A stretch of 64,000 bases of DNA from Angustibacter luteus (GCF_039541115.1 NZ_BAABFP010000004.1:112005-176004); one strand, 5' to 3'. Counted from the stretch's first letter, positions 16,531-25,890 are shown. The notes: generated by a model not told the origin, from the sequence alone. Numbers and translations are program-made.

Positions 16531-19389
16531 ATGTCCGCTGGTCGGCTCGTCGCCGTCGTCCTCTCCGCCCTCCTCGGCGGGACGCTGCTCGCGTCCCCGG
16601 CCCAGGCGTCGGATGCACCCGCGACCGACGACCCCGCTCAGCGCGTCGTCCGGATCTGGTCCGGTCCGGCGTCTGGCAGCAGCGGTCAGCTGGTCGCGCA
16701 GGTCACCACCACCGGCGTCGGACCGTGGGAGTGGGCGCCGAGCCTGAACCGGCTCGCGCTGGGCTCCAGCGACCCGGTGGCCGTCATCGGGCCGATCCCC
16801 GGCACCGGCGTCCACGACGTCGTCGACACCAACACCACCCCCGGGCCTGGACAGGTGGCGTTCTGGCCGAACCTGCCGTACACCGCGAGCTGCTCCGGGG
16901 ACTACCCGATGACCGGCAAGGTCGACGTGTCCCAGGTCGCCTACGACGACAACGGGTTGCTGCGTTCGCTGACCGCCGCGTTCCGCTGGCGCTGCAGCAC
17001 CAGGCTCGACGAGCAGGTCATGGTGGTCCAGGTCTCGCCTGCCGGCGTCGATCGCGCCCCCGCACCCTGGCTGCGACTCACCCCACCGAGCCCCGGCGCA
17101 CGCGCCGTGCTCGGCACCCCGCACGTCGTGACCTGGACTCTGAGCAATGACGGAACCGCTCCGGCCCACGTCCTCGCGGCGAGCGTCGACCGGTCGGGCA
17201 CCGCGGTGGACGCCGACAGCTGCGTCGGCGAGCTCGCGCCAGGCGCCAGCTGCGCGATCGAGACCACGACCCCGTACGCGGACGACGCGTGGACCGGCCA
17301 AGAACGCGCCGAGCTGCGGGTGCGCAGCACGGACCCGGGGACAGCGCCGGGCGCCGGACCGGACGGCCAGGACGACGCGCAGCTCCCCGACGTCGCGGCC
17401 TCGGCGACCTGGCAGGTCGTCGCGAAGGAGACCGGCGTCGAGATCGTGGACGGCTTCGCCGTGCCCGGACTGGCGCAGGTCGACTGGCAGGGAATCGACG
17501 GCGCCCCGGTGGAGACCGGCGCCGGCCTCCCGCGTGACATCCTGGTCGAGCGGCTGGACGGCGACAGCTGGGTCCCGGCGGGAGTCGCTCCCTTCAGCAC
17601 GCCGACCCTGGTCCGGGGTCTTCCGGAGCGAGGCACCGTCACCCTGCGGCTCATCCCCCGCACGACCGTCGCCGAGCTCCCGGCGACGGACTCCGTGCGG
17701 CTCGCAGTCGCGCCCGAGGGCATCCTCAGCGGCGACGAGGTCCGTCCGATCGAGGATGCGCCGCTGCTCGGCACCTCCGAGCTCGTCGACGCCCCGGGCG
17801 TCGCCGTGGCCGCCGTCGAGCAGACTCCGGATGGTCACCACCTCGTGGTCGCGGGTACGCGAGCAGACCATCGCGCCGTCCTCGGCACCACGAACGCGTC
17901 GGGGCAGGAGTGGCACGAGCTGGCCACCACCGCCGACGTGCTCCGGCAGCTGCGCGTGTCGCCCGACAGCACGTTCGCGGTCGCCTCGGACGGACGTCAC
18001 GAGGCCGTCCGGATCGACCTCTCCTCCGGCCAGGTCACCCCACTGCCGACCTGTTGCACCCCTGCCGGCTTCTCGCCCGACGGACGCTCAGTGCTGATGT
18101 TCGCGTCCACGTTCACGCTGACGGGGCTGAGCTGGCTGGACCTGGCCAGCGGCACCTGGGGGCAGACGCTGCCAGGGACCGCCGGGGTGACCTCCGCTGA
18201 CGTCTCCCGCGACGGGTCGATCGCCTACGTCGTCGGCGATCAGACGCCTGCGTCGGTCGTCCGGGTCATCCGGCCCGGCTCCACCACGTCCGCCGCGTTC
18301 TGGGCGATGGCCGGCATCCACTCCCCGCGCTGGGACCGGACCGGCACGCGGATGGTCGCCCGTCAGTACGGCGCCAGCGGTTCGGTCGTGCGCGAGGCCG
18401 ACGGGACGCTGCGCACCGTGCACGCAGCCCTGGGCGCCGCACCGTCCTGGCTCGAGCCGTCGTCGTCCCGGGCGCCAGGGGTGTCCCTGCCGACACCAGG
18501 TGCGACGACCACCTCCCCGGGCTGGACCGCATCCACCACCTCGATCCCGTTCGTGGTCAACGACCCTGATGACCGGGCCGGCTCTGTGACGTCTCGGTGC
18601 AGCCTGGACGGCGCACCCGCCACCGCGTGCAGGTCGCCGCTGGCCCTCCAGCACCTCGCCGCCGGCGCCCACACCCTGCGGGTCACGGCGACCGACCCGG
18701 CCGGCAACACCTCCACCGCCGCAGCCACATGGCGGGTCGAGGTGACGGCACCGACGGCGGCCCTCTCGGCGCTGCCGACCGTGACCATGGGCTCCGTCCG
18801 GGTCGGCTGGACGGGTCAGGACACGGGCGGCAGCGGCCTGTGGTCCTACGACGCGCGCTACCGGGAGTGGCAGGCCGAGGGACTGGCCGGCAGCCCCGTG
18901 TACGTCCAGCCGTCGAGGTGGCAGGGCCTGCGTACCCCGTCGCTCGTCACGGCGACCGCGGCCGGCACCACCCGCTGCGTGTCGGTGCGCGCGCGCGACC
19001 GGGCGGGCAACGTCGGCCCGTGGAGCGCCGAGCGGTGCGTGATGACCCCCCTCGACGACCGCGGCCTCAACTCGTACGGGTTCAGCCGGGCCGTCCAGTC
19101 CGGCGCCTTCCGGTCCACGCTCTCCGTGGCGCGGTCCCCGGGCCGGAGCCTGAGCCGACCGGAGATCCACGGCAGCCGGATCGCCCTCGTCGTCACCACG
19201 TGCCCGACCTGCGGATCGGTCGAGGTCGGCTTCGGCCCGTACACCCGTCGCGTGAGCCTGTACAGCAAGAAGGTCGCCCACCGCGTGGTCCTCTGGCTGC
19301 CAGCGCACACGTCGGGCACCCGCTCGGTGCTGATCACCAGCACCAGCAGCAGGTACGTGGCGATCGACGGCATCGTGGTCCGCCGCTAG
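16531..19389 (+). CDS. Large secreted multi-domain beta protein, function unknown
   Basis: A 952-residue exported protein. A Sec signal peptide (SAGRLVAVVLSALLGGTLL then SPAQA) is followed by beta-rich Ig-like regions and a stretch resembling a PD40/TolB-like propeller (about 420-640; repeats such as SPDSTFAVASDGRHEA and SPDGRSVLMF). A bacterial Ig-like segment typical of cell-surface proteins follows (ATDPAGNTSTAAATWRVEV), then a fibronectin-like segment and a C-terminal sandwich with a CPTC pair. No catalytic motif or sortase signal is visible. The ATG has GAAAGG seven bases upstream. It may bind surface carbohydrate or protein, but this is inference. Confidence 0.75.
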   Translation: MSAGRLVAVVLSALLGGTLLASPAQASDAPATDDPAQRVVRIWSGPASGSSGQLVAQVTTTGVGPWEWAPSLNRLALGSSDPVAVIGPIPGTGVHDVVDTNTTPGPGQVAFWPNLPYTASCSGDYPMTGKVDVSQVAYDDNGLLRSLTAAFRWRCSTRLDEQVMVVQVSPAGVDRAPAPWLRLTPPSPGARAVLGTPHVVTWTLSNDGTAPAHVLAASVDRSGTAVDADSCVGELAPGASCAIETTTPYADDAWTGQERAELRVRSTDPGTAPGAGPDGQDDAQLPDVAASATWQVVAKETGVEIVDGFAVPGLAQVDWQGIDGAPVETGAGLPRDILVERLDGDSWVPAGVAPFSTPTLVRGLPERGTVTLRLIPRTTVAELPATDSVRLAVAPEGILSGDEVRPIEDAPLLGTSELVDAPGVAVAAVEQTPDGHHLVVAGTRADHRAVLGTTNASGQEWHELATTADVLRQLRVSPDSTFAVASDGRHEAVRIDLSSGQVTPLPTCCTPAGFSPDGRSVLMFASTFTLTGLSWLDLASGTWGQTLPGTAGVTSADVSRDGSIAYVVGDQTPASVVRVIRPGSTTSAAFWAMAGIHSPRWDRTGTRMVARQYGASGSVVREADGTLRTVHAALGAAPSWLEPSSSRAPGVSLPTPGATTTSPGWTASTTSIPFVVNDPDDRAGSVTSRCSLDGAPATACRSPLALQHLAAGAHTLRVTATDPAGNTSTAAATWRVEVTAPTAALSALPTVTMGSVRVGWTGQDTGGSGLWSYDARYREWQAEGLAGSPVYVQPSRWQGLRTPSLVTATAAGTTRCVSVRARDRAGNVGPWSAERCVMTPLDDRGLNSYGFSRAVQSGAFRSTLSVARSPGRSLSRPEIHGSRIALVVTTCPTCGSVEVGFGPYTRRVSLYSKKVAHRVVLWLPAHTSGTRSVLITSTSSRYVAIDGIVVRR

Positions 19390-19393
19390 GTCG

Positions 19394-19672
19394 TCAGTCC
19401 TGGTGGTCGTCCTTGTGCGCGCGCAGGCTGCGGCGCATCAGCACCACCAGCACGAAGCCGGTGCCGATCAACCCGCCGGTGAAGACGTCGCGGGCGGTCT
19501 CGGGGTCCGAGCGCTCGAGCATCCCGGCGATGAACGCGGAACCACCCAGCAGCACCCAGACGATCGGCGCGCCGGTGAACATCACGTAGTTCGTCATCGA
19601 GCCCGAGCGGCGCCACGAGACCGCGATCAGCACCAGGCAGGCCAGCGCCACGACCAGGTAGAACCCCATCAC
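19394..19672 (-). CDS. Small three-helix membrane protein
   Basis: A 92-residue hydrophobic protein with three likely membrane helices (FYLVVALACLVLIAVSW, then MFTGAPIVWVLLGGSAFIAG and GGLIGTGFVLVVLM) and a charged C-terminus. I do not recognise the family. The GTG at 19672 overlaps the stop of the nitrilase-like gene (GTGA); the adjacent ATG at 19669 is an alternative start. As the last gene of the CopD/CtaG-nitrilase unit it may be co-expressed with them. It converges on the secreted protein gene with only four bases between stops. Confidence 0.65.
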   Translation of the reverse strand: MMGFYLVVALACLVLIAVSWRRSGSMTNYVMFTGAPIVWVLLGGSAFIAGMLERSDPETARDVFTGGLIGTGFVLVVLMRRSLRAHKDDHQD

Positions 19673-20487
19673 AGCCGCCGGTCGTCGAGCACCGGGAACC
19701 GTTGCCGCACACCGTCCAGGCCGTCGACGTCCAGCTCGACCGACAGCACCTGCTCACCCTCGCCGGCCTCGGCCAGCACCTCACCGGTCGGCCCGACCAC
19801 CTGGCTGAAGCCACCCATGGCGTGACCCGCGTGCGTCCCGGCCGTGTTGCAGGCGACGACGAACACCTGGTCCTCGATCGCCCGGGCCTGGCCGAGCAGC
19901 GTCCAGTGCGCGACCCGGGCAGCCGGCCACGCGGCCGGGACGAGGACGACCCGCGCCCCCGCGTCCAGCAGCCGACGGAACAGCTCGGGGAAGCGCAGGT
20001 CGTAGCAGGTGGCCAGACCGACCCGGACGTCGTCGCCGGCGGTGGCCGGGCGCGGGACGTCCGCGGTGACGACGTCCTCGCCGGCCTCGAGCAGCTGCGG
20101 CTCACCCTCACCGAACCCGAACCGGTGCACCTTGCGGTACGTCGCCAGCCGGGCGCCGTCCGGGCCGAGCAGCACCGAGGTGTTCCACAGCCCGCGGCCC
20201 TGCGCGCCGGGGTCGGCGCCCTCGGCCGCGCGCTCGATGATCGACCCGGCGTGCAGCACCACGCCGGCGTCGCGGGCGGCGGCGGCCATCGCCGTCATCG
20301 TCGGCCCGTCCAGCCCCTCGGCCCGCTCGGCCCAGCCGCGGTACGCGAAGCCCTCGGGCGCCCACAGCTCGGGCAGCACGACCAGGTCGTGACCCGCCAG
20401 GCCACGGACCATCGCGGCCACCCGGTCCGTGCGCTCGGCCACCGGCTCGCCGTCGCCGTACCCGACCTGCACCACGGCCACCCTCAC
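19669..20487 (-). CDS. Carbon-nitrogen hydrolase (nitrilase superfamily)
   Basis: A 272-residue amidase of the nitrilase superfamily. The catalytic triad is visible: Glu in LVVLPELWAP, Lys in YRKVHRFGFGEGE, and Cys in LATCYDLRFPELFR. The sequence around Cys (CYDLRFPE) resembles the omega-amidase/NIT2 and deaminated-glutathione amidase group, so repair or degradation of an alpha-keto amide is a reasonable expectation. The GTG overlaps the stop of the CopD/CtaG gene (GTGA), which decides this start over a much longer shadow frame. The link with a copper/cytochrome oxidase assembly gene is conserved-looking but unexplained. Confidence 0.87.
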   Translation of the reverse strand: MRVAVVQVGYGDGEPVAERTDRVAAMVRGLAGHDLVVLPELWAPEGFAYRGWAERAEGLDGPTMTAMAAAARDAGVVLHAGSIIERAAEGADPGAQGRGLWNTSVLLGPDGARLATYRKVHRFGFGEGEPQLLEAGEDVVTADVPRPATAGDDVRVGLATCYDLRFPELFRRLLDAGARVVLVPAAWPAARVAHWTLLGQARAIEDQVFVVACNTAGTHAGHAMGGFSQVVGPTGEVLAEAGEGEQVLSVELDVDGLDGVRQRFPVLDDRRL

Positions 20488-22574
20488 CGGCGGACCTCCT
20501 CGTCGTCGTTGCGCCCGGCCAGCTGGGCGAGCCGGGCGTTGTACTCGCTGAGCTCGGCGTCGCCGTCCCGGTCGGCCTGGCGGTCGCTCCGGCGCGCCTC
20601 GCGGTCGTCCGAGCGGACCCAGGCGATCGCGATCCCCATGCCGAGCAGCAGCACCGGCAGCTCGCCGACCCCCCAGGCGATCGCGCCGCCGTACTGCTGG
20701 TCGGCCAGCGGGCTGCGTCCCCAGGTGCGCCCCATCGACGCCAGCACCTCGGGCGCGAGCAGCTGGCTGCCCTGGATGAGCGCGACGCCGAAGAACGCGT
20801 GGAACGCCATGGTGGCGAACAGCAGCAGCAGCCGCATCGGGTACGGCGGGCGGGCCGGGCCGGGGTCGACACCGATCAGCACGTTCGCGAACAGGTACCC
20901 GACCAGCAGGAAGTGCGCGTGCATCAGGACGTGCCCGGTGTGGGTGCGCAGCGACAGCTCGAACAGCGGCGAGTAGTAGAACGCGATCAGGCTGCCGGCG
21001 AACAGCGCTGCCGCGACCAGCGGGTGACCGAGCACCGCCAGCACCCGCGAGTGGACGACGGCCAGCAACCACTCGCGGGGGCCGCGGCTGCCGTCGTGGC
21101 GCGGACTGAGCGTGCGCAGCGCCAGCGTGACCGGGGCCCCGAGCACCAGCAGCGCCGGCACGACCATCGACATGGTCATGTGGCCGAGCATGTGCGCGCT
21201 GAACAGCACGCGGCCGTACACGCCGGGAGCGCCGCCGGTGGCCCAGACCAGGACGAGGCAGCCGACCACCCACGAGACGGTCCGCATGACCGGCCAGCCG
21301 TCCCCTCGGCGGGCCATCCGCACCGCGCCGGTGACGTACAGGCCGAGCAGCACGACGGCGACCGTCGTCCAGAGCAGGTCGAGCCGCCAGGAGGTGAGCC
21401 AGGTGATCGCCTCGAGCGGCGCCGGCATCGGGTAGCCGGTCAGGGCCAGCGCGGCGTCGCCGCCGGCGTCCTCGGCTCGCGGCGGTGCGCTGTTCGCGAG
21501 CGCCACGGCGACCCCGATCGCGACGCCCATGACGACCAGCTCGCCGGCCACCAGCTGCCAGAACGCGGACTGCGAGCCCGCCCGGGCCGGCTGGGCGTCG
21601 GTAGCGGCCGCGGACATCCGGGCGATCGTGCGGCGGCGGTGGGCGAGCCCGGCGAGGCCGAGCAGGACGAGCGCGACGACCTTGGCCAGCACCAGCACCC
21701 CGTAGCGGGTGGACAGCCCGGACCAGCCGCCCAGGCGCAGCCAGGCGTTGACCACCCCGGACGCCCCGACCGCCACGAACGCCCACAGCGCCAGGCTCGA
21801 GTAGCGGCGCACGACGACCACGTCGAGGTCCCCGGCGGTGACCGCGGCGCGCAGCAGCATGAGGGCTGCCAGGCCGCCGACCCAGACGGTGACGCCGACG
21901 AGGTGGAACGCGAGGCTGTCGACGGCGAGCTCGTGGTCCGTGGAGCCGGCGGCGTGCCCGGTGAGCGCGACGGGCAGCAGGGCGCCGACGGCGAGCGCCG
22001 CCATCCAGCCGACCGTGTTGAAGCGGGTGGCCACGATCGCGCCGGTGGCGACCACTACGACGACGAGCGAGCTGATCAGCAGCGCGCGCAGCAGGTCGAT
22101 CTGGGTGAGGAAGCTCCCGAGCTGCGCGGAGAACCCCGGGGCGCCCGGCGCGACGCCGGACAGGCGGGCGTAGCTGAGCACGAGCACGACGGCGCCAGCC
22201 GCCGCCCACACCAGCGCCGTGGCGCCCGCCAGCCGGACGACGGCGAGCGACGGCCCGTCGATGACCGGGGACGGCGCGTGCCGGACGCCGGACGTCGGCG
22301 ACCCAGAGCCGCGGCGGCGCCGTCCGGGCCCGGCGGGTAGGGCCACCGCTGCGAGCACGAGCAGGCCGACGGTCAGGGAGGCGGCGACGTCGTTGAGCAC
22401 GCGGGCGACGGGCAGTCCCCAGCGGGTGAGGGCGCCGGCGTCGTCCACGGTGAGCGCGTCGCTCGCGCCGGTGAGCAGTAGGCCGAGGACGCAGGCCAGC
22501 AGGGCGGCCGCTGTGATGGTCGCGGCGATCCGGGTCAGGCGCAGGCCGCGCGGGAGCGAAGCAGAGGCGGCCAT
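20484..22574 (-). CDS. Fused CopD-like copper protein and CtaG-type cytochrome oxidase assembly protein
   Basis: A 696-residue polytopic membrane protein. The N-terminal half (to about 360) is a CopD-like copper-resistance domain (LVWAAAGAVVLVLSY, WVGGLAALMLLRAAV). The C-terminal half is a caa3-type CtaG domain with His-rich helices (AHMLGHMTMSMVVPALLVLG, THTGHVLMHAHFLLVGYLF). Such bifunctional proteins in actinomycetes are thought to move copper for the CuA/CuB centres of cytochrome oxidase. A TACGCT hexamer six bases before the ATG suggests a leaderless transcript. It starts a three-gene operon with a nitrilase-like enzyme and a small membrane protein. Confidence 0.87.
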   Translation of the reverse strand: MAASASLPRGLRLTRIAATITAAALLACVLGLLLTGASDALTVDDAGALTRWGLPVARVLNDVAASLTVGLLVLAAVALPAGPGRRRRGSGSPTSGVRHAPSPVIDGPSLAVVRLAGATALVWAAAGAVVLVLSYARLSGVAPGAPGFSAQLGSFLTQIDLLRALLISSLVVVVVATGAIVATRFNTVGWMAALAVGALLPVALTGHAAGSTDHELAVDSLAFHLVGVTVWVGGLAALMLLRAAVTAGDLDVVVVRRYSSLALWAFVAVGASGVVNAWLRLGGWSGLSTRYGVLVLAKVVALVLLGLAGLAHRRRTIARMSAAATDAQPARAGSQSAFWQLVAGELVVMGVAIGVAVALANSAPPRAEDAGGDAALALTGYPMPAPLEAITWLTSWRLDLLWTTVAVVLLGLYVTGAVRMARRGDGWPVMRTVSWVVGCLVLVWATGGAPGVYGRVLFSAHMLGHMTMSMVVPALLVLGAPVTLALRTLSPRHDGSRGPREWLLAVVHSRVLAVLGHPLVAAALFAGSLIAFYYSPLFELSLRTHTGHVLMHAHFLLVGYLFANVLIGVDPGPARPPYPMRLLLLFATMAFHAFFGVALIQGSQLLAPEVLASMGRTWGRSPLADQQYGGAIAWGVGELPVLLLGMGIAIAWVRSDDREARRSDRQADRDGDAELSEYNARLAQLAGRNDDEEVRR

Positions 22575-22580
22575 GTGCTC

Positions 22581-22586
22581 AGCGTA
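22581..22586 (-). promoter_or_regulatory. Putative -10 element for the CopD/CtaG operon
   Basis: TACGCT on the minus strand lies six bases before the ATG at 22574. No ribosome binding site fits, so the mRNA is probably leaderless. No ATAC-N9-GTAT copper element was seen here. Confidence 0.45.
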
Positions 22587-22642
22587 AGCGTCGGTCCGGA
22601 ACGGATTTGCCTTGGAGGCGGAATCCGGGGCACTCTTGGTCG

Positions 22643-22661
22643 GTTGCTTGTATCAAGCAAC
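22643..22661 (+). promoter_or_regulatory. Palindromic MarR-type operator
   Basis: GTTGCTTG-TAT-CAAGCAAC is a perfect inverted repeat with 8-base arms and a three-base centre, placed 34 bases before the marR start. Its size and symmetry fit a MarR dimer, and it would overlie the promoter of the marR-MFS operon. Confidence 0.8.
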
Positions 22662-22694
22662 TAATCACTAGAGCGACGAAGAGGGGGCTCCGCT

Positions 22695-23183
22695 GTGTCC
22701 GACCTCAGGCCCGCCGCCGCGGAGCTCGGCAACCAGGTCGTCCGGCTCACCCGGCAGATCGGCGTCCTGCGCGCGCACGCGACGTCCAAGCAGCGCCACG
22801 GCGTCGAGTCGTCCTCGTTCGTGCTGCTCTTCCACCTGGTCAAGCACGGTGAGCCGATGCGCTCCAGCTCGCTGGCCGACGTGGTGTGCGCCGACCCGTC
22901 CACGATCAGCCGGCAGACGGCGTCCCTGGTCGACGCGGGGCTCGTCGAGCGCCGTCCGGACCCGGACGACGGCCGCGCCGTCCAGCTCGTGGCCACCGAG
23001 AAGGGCCACGCGCTGTTCTCCGAGATGCGGGACGAGCGCGACGACCTCATCACGAGCGTCCTCGTGGACTGGCAGGCCGACGACGTCCGCCAGCTCGCCG
23101 CCCTGCTCGACCGCTTCAGCACCGACCTCGAACGTCACCGCCCGCGCATCATGAACAAACTCGATACCCAGGAGACCGCATGA
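22695..23183 (+). CDS. MarR-family transcriptional regulator
   Basis: A 162-residue winged-helix repressor. The recognition-helix region is SLADVVCADPSTISRQTASLVDAGLVERRPDPDDGRAVQLVAT, quoted here only in short: DPSTISRQTASL plus the wing DPDDGRAVQL. A C-terminal dimerisation helix follows (LAALLDRFSTDLERHRP). GTG 22695 has AGGGGG seven bases upstream. It overlaps the downstream transporter ATG by four bases. It most likely represses its own operon through the palindrome at 22643-22661 and is released by drug-like ligands. Confidence 0.9.
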   Translation: MSDLRPAAAELGNQVVRLTRQIGVLRAHATSKQRHGVESSSFVLLFHLVKHGEPMRSSSLADVVCADPSTISRQTASLVDAGLVERRPDPDDGRAVQLVATEKGHALFSEMRDERDDLITSVLVDWQADDVRQLAALLDRFSTDLERHRPRIMNKLDTQETA

Positions 23184-24859
23184 CCACCGACGCCACGGCG
23201 TCCATCGAGTCCATCGATGACGGAGGCCTCACCCACCGCCAGATCCTGACGATCCTCGTCGGCCTGATGATGGGCATGTTCCTCGCCGCCCTCGACCAGA
23301 CCATCGTCGCCACCGCGATCCGCACGATCGCCGACGACCTGCACGGGCTGTCCGTCCAGGCCTGGGTGACCACCGCGTACCTGATCACCTCGACGATCAC
23401 GACGCCGCTGTACGGCAAGCTCTCCGACATCTACGGGCGCAAGCCGCTGTTCATCACGGCGATCTCAGTCTTCGTCGTCGGGTCGCTCGCCTGCTCGTTC
23501 GCCACCTCGATGTACCAGCTCGCCGGGTTCCGCGCGCTGCAGGGCATCGGCGCCGGCGGTCTGTTCTCGATGGCGCTGGCGATCATCGGCGACATCGTGC
23601 CGCCGCGTGAGCGCGCCAAGTACCAGGGGTACTTCCTGGCCGTCTTCGGCACCTCGAGCGTCCTCGGCCCGGTCGTCGGCGGCTTCTTCGCCGGGCAGGC
23701 GACCATCCTCGGCATCACCGGGTGGCGCTGGGTCTTCCTCGTCAACGTGCCGATCGGCATCCTGGCGCTGTTCGTCGTCAACCACACCCTGAACATCGCG
23801 CACCACCCGCACCCGCACCGCATCGACTGGAAGGGCGCCGTCGCGCTCACCGTGGGCCTCGTCCCGCTGCTGACCGTCGCCGAGCAGGGCCGCGAGTGGG
23901 GCTGGGACTCGGGCTGGGCGATCACCTGCTACGTCATCGGCCTGATCGGCGTCGCCGCGTTCTTCCTCGCCGAGCGGTCGATGGGCGACGAGGCGCTGAT
24001 CCCGCTGCGGCTGTTCAAGGACCGCACCGTCTCGATCAGCACCGTCGCCAACGTCGTGCTGGGCATGGGCCTGTTCGGTGGCGTCTCGGTGCTGCCGCTC
24101 TACCTGCAGATCGTCAAGGGCTCGTCGCCGACCGAGGCCGGCCTGCAGCTCCTGCCGCTGACACTGGGCATCATGTCCGGCTCGATCGTCTCCGGCCAGA
24201 TCATCTCCCGCACGGGCAAGTACCGGGTGTTCCCGATCATCGGCGCCTCGCTGATGCTCGTCGGCCTGCTGCTGTTCGCGCAGGTCGGGGCGGACACCCC
24301 GATCTGGCAGACCATGATCGTCATGCTCATCTTCGGCCTGGGCCTCGGTAACTGCCTGCAGCCGCTGGTGCTGGCGATCCAGAACGCTGTCTCGCCGCGC
24401 GACATCGGCGTCGGCACGGCGTCCGCGACGTTCTTCCGGCAGATCGGTGGCACGCTCGGCGTCGCCATCTTCCTGTCGATCCTGTTCAGCAGCCTGCCGA
24501 AGAACATCGCGTCGTCGTTCGCGGCGGCCAAGAACAGCCCGGACTTCATCGCGGCCCTCACGGACCCGAAGAACGCCGAGTTCGCCAAGCAGCTCAAGTC
24601 CGGCGCCGTGGGTGGCTCCAGCTCGACGCTGAACGACTCGTCGTTCCTGAACGGCCTGGACTCGCGCCTCGCGCACCCGTTCCTGGTCGGGTTCTCGGAC
24701 TCGATGCAGCTCGTGTTCCTGAGCGCCGCCGTCGTGGTGGCGATCGGCCTGGTCGTGGTCTGCTTCCTGCCGGCCAACGAGCTGCGGACCCAGTCGGGTC
24801 TGCAGGCCGCCCAGTCCGAGCGGGACGCGGCCGCCCTCGAGGCCGGCCCCGCGCTCTAA
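23180..24859 (+). CDS. DHA2-family MFS multidrug efflux transporter (EmrB/QacA type)
   Basis: A 559-residue proton-driven exporter with about 14 membrane helices. Motif A is GKLSDIYGRKPLF, the family-typical LDQTIVATAIRTIADDL lies in helix 1, and motif C-like glycines are at SSVLGPVVGGFFAG. An extracytoplasmic loop near residues 455-505 is rich in Ser, Asn and Lys, as in many EmrB relatives. The ATG overlaps the marR stop (ATGA), so the two form one operon under the MarR palindrome. Substrates are probably lipophilic drugs or antibiotics; none can be specified. A hairpin at 24887-24930 follows the stop. Confidence 0.92.
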   Translation: MTTDATASIESIDDGGLTHRQILTILVGLMMGMFLAALDQTIVATAIRTIADDLHGLSVQAWVTTAYLITSTITTPLYGKLSDIYGRKPLFITAISVFVVGSLACSFATSMYQLAGFRALQGIGAGGLFSMALAIIGDIVPPRERAKYQGYFLAVFGTSSVLGPVVGGFFAGQATILGITGWRWVFLVNVPIGILALFVVNHTLNIAHHPHPHRIDWKGAVALTVGLVPLLTVAEQGREWGWDSGWAITCYVIGLIGVAAFFLAERSMGDEALIPLRLFKDRTVSISTVANVVLGMGLFGGVSVLPLYLQIVKGSSPTEAGLQLLPLTLGIMSGSIVSGQIISRTGKYRVFPIIGASLMLVGLLLFAQVGADTPIWQTMIVMLIFGLGLGNCLQPLVLAIQNAVSPRDIGVGTASATFFRQIGGTLGVAIFLSILFSSLPKNIASSFAAAKNSPDFIAALTDPKNAEFAKQLKSGAVGGSSSTLNDSSFLNGLDSRLAHPFLVGFSDSMQLVFLSAAVVVAIGLVVVCFLPANELRTQSGLQAAQSERDAAALEAGPAL

Positions 24860-24881
24860 GCACCACCCGCTGGCCACGCTC

Positions 24882-24937
24882 AGATCAGAGAAGTGGGGCA
24901 CCTGAGACGACTCAGGTGCCCCACTTCTCTGGTTTCG
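24882..24937. repeat. 56-base hairpin element, copy 1
   Basis: A perfect 20-base-pair stem (24887-24906 with 24911-24930; arm AGAGAAGTGGGGCACCTGAG) has loop ACGA, flanked by AGATC and GGTTTCG. It lies after the MFS gene and before the DUF559 gene. Copy 2 at 25891-25946 is identical except in the loop. It could be a terminator, but the matching flanks beyond the stem indicate a duplicated element. Confidence 0.85.
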
Positions 24938-24993
24938 CCGCGGCCTGTGGATGGCCGACGACGCGCGGCAGGCCGTTCTGCCAGGGTCGGGCG

Positions 24994-25884
24994 ATGCCCA
25001 GCCAGAGCGAGCTCCCGACGGCCCTCATCGGTCGACCGTTCACCGTCGCGGAGGCGCTCGCTCTCGGGGCGTCGCGCGACGTCCTGCGCGGCAACCGATT
25101 TCGCACCCCGTTCCGAGGCGTCCGGATCCCCGTCGAGTTCGAGGACACCCTGACGACGCGCTGCCTAGCGGCGACGTTGGTGCTGCCGAAGGACTCTGTG
25201 TTCAGCCACGCAACGGCCGCCCGCATACATGCGCTGCCGGTGCCGGGTCACTGGCGGGACGGCCCCCTGCACGTCTCGACGGCGACCCACGGCCTTCGCC
25301 GCCAGGGCATGGAGATCCACCTCGCTAGCAACCTGCTGTCCGGCGTCGACGACGACCACGCACTTCCCATCCGAGCAGCCGCCCAGTGCTGGGCCGAGCT
25401 GGCCACCCAGCTTCCGGTGGACGAGCTCGTCGTCGTGGGGGATGCGGCCCTTCGCCGTGGTCTGGTCACACAGACCGAGCTGACGATGCTGGTGGGCAGC
25501 CTGACTGGACGTCGCGGCGTTCGACGGCTGCACCGAGCGCTGCCGCTGCTGGAGCCCGCGACCGATTCTCCGATGGAGACGAGGACCCGTCTGTTGCTCG
25601 TCCGGGCCGGCCTGCCGCGTCCGGTGGCCAACCGCGACGTCGTCGTGGACGGCGTGTGGCTGGCCCGCCCCGACCTCAGCTACCCGGACCTGAAGATCGC
25701 CATCGAGTACGAGGGCGACCACCACCGCACCGACCGCAGGCAGTGGCTGCGCGACAAGACGAGGCGAAGACTGCTGGAGGACGCCGGGTGGATCGTCATC
25801 GAGGTCACCTCGGTCGACGTCCACCTCACACCCGCCGTCACCGTCGCCCGAGTGAGCGCTGCGATCGCCTCACGGTCGAAGTAG
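24994..25884 (+). CDS. DUF559 nuclease-like protein with AbiEi-like N-terminus
   Basis: A 296-residue protein. The N-terminal part (about 10-85) resembles the winged-helix region of AbiEi-type antitoxins (FTVAEALALGASRDVLRGNR, FRGVRIP). The C-terminal DUF559 domain has a PD-(D/E)xK-like pattern as in Vsr endonucleases: Glu195 in SPMETR, Asp227 in ARPDLSYP, Glu238/Glu240 in IEYEGDHH, then WLRDKTRRRLLEDAGW. ATG 24994 was chosen because the longer frame begins inside the flanking hairpin. The protein may cut or bind nucleic acid; its role is unknown. It is bracketed by two copies of the same hairpin element, suggesting insertion as a unit. Confidence 0.8.
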   Translation: MPSQSELPTALIGRPFTVAEALALGASRDVLRGNRFRTPFRGVRIPVEFEDTLTTRCLAATLVLPKDSVFSHATAARIHALPVPGHWRDGPLHVSTATHGLRRQGMEIHLASNLLSGVDDDHALPIRAAAQCWAELATQLPVDELVVVGDAALRRGLVTQTELTMLVGSLTGRRGVRRLHRALPLLEPATDSPMETRTRLLLVRAGLPRPVANRDVVVDGVWLARPDLSYPDLKIAIEYEGDHHRTDRRQWLRDKTRRRLLEDAGWIVIEVTSVDVHLTPAVTVARVSAAIASRSK

Positions 25885-25890
25885 TCGGCG

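Noticed and set aside
20799-22340. A 513-codon plus-strand frame opposite the CopD/CtaG gene
   Set aside because: Composition dominated by Arg, Gln, Gly and His without motifs; shadow of the membrane protein gene.
24916-24993. N-terminal extension of the DUF559 protein beginning inside the hairpin
   Set aside because: It would translate the repeat arm (MPHFSGF); the mirror frame on the other strand gives the same kind of peptide from each repeat copy, and homologous sequence starts at 24994.
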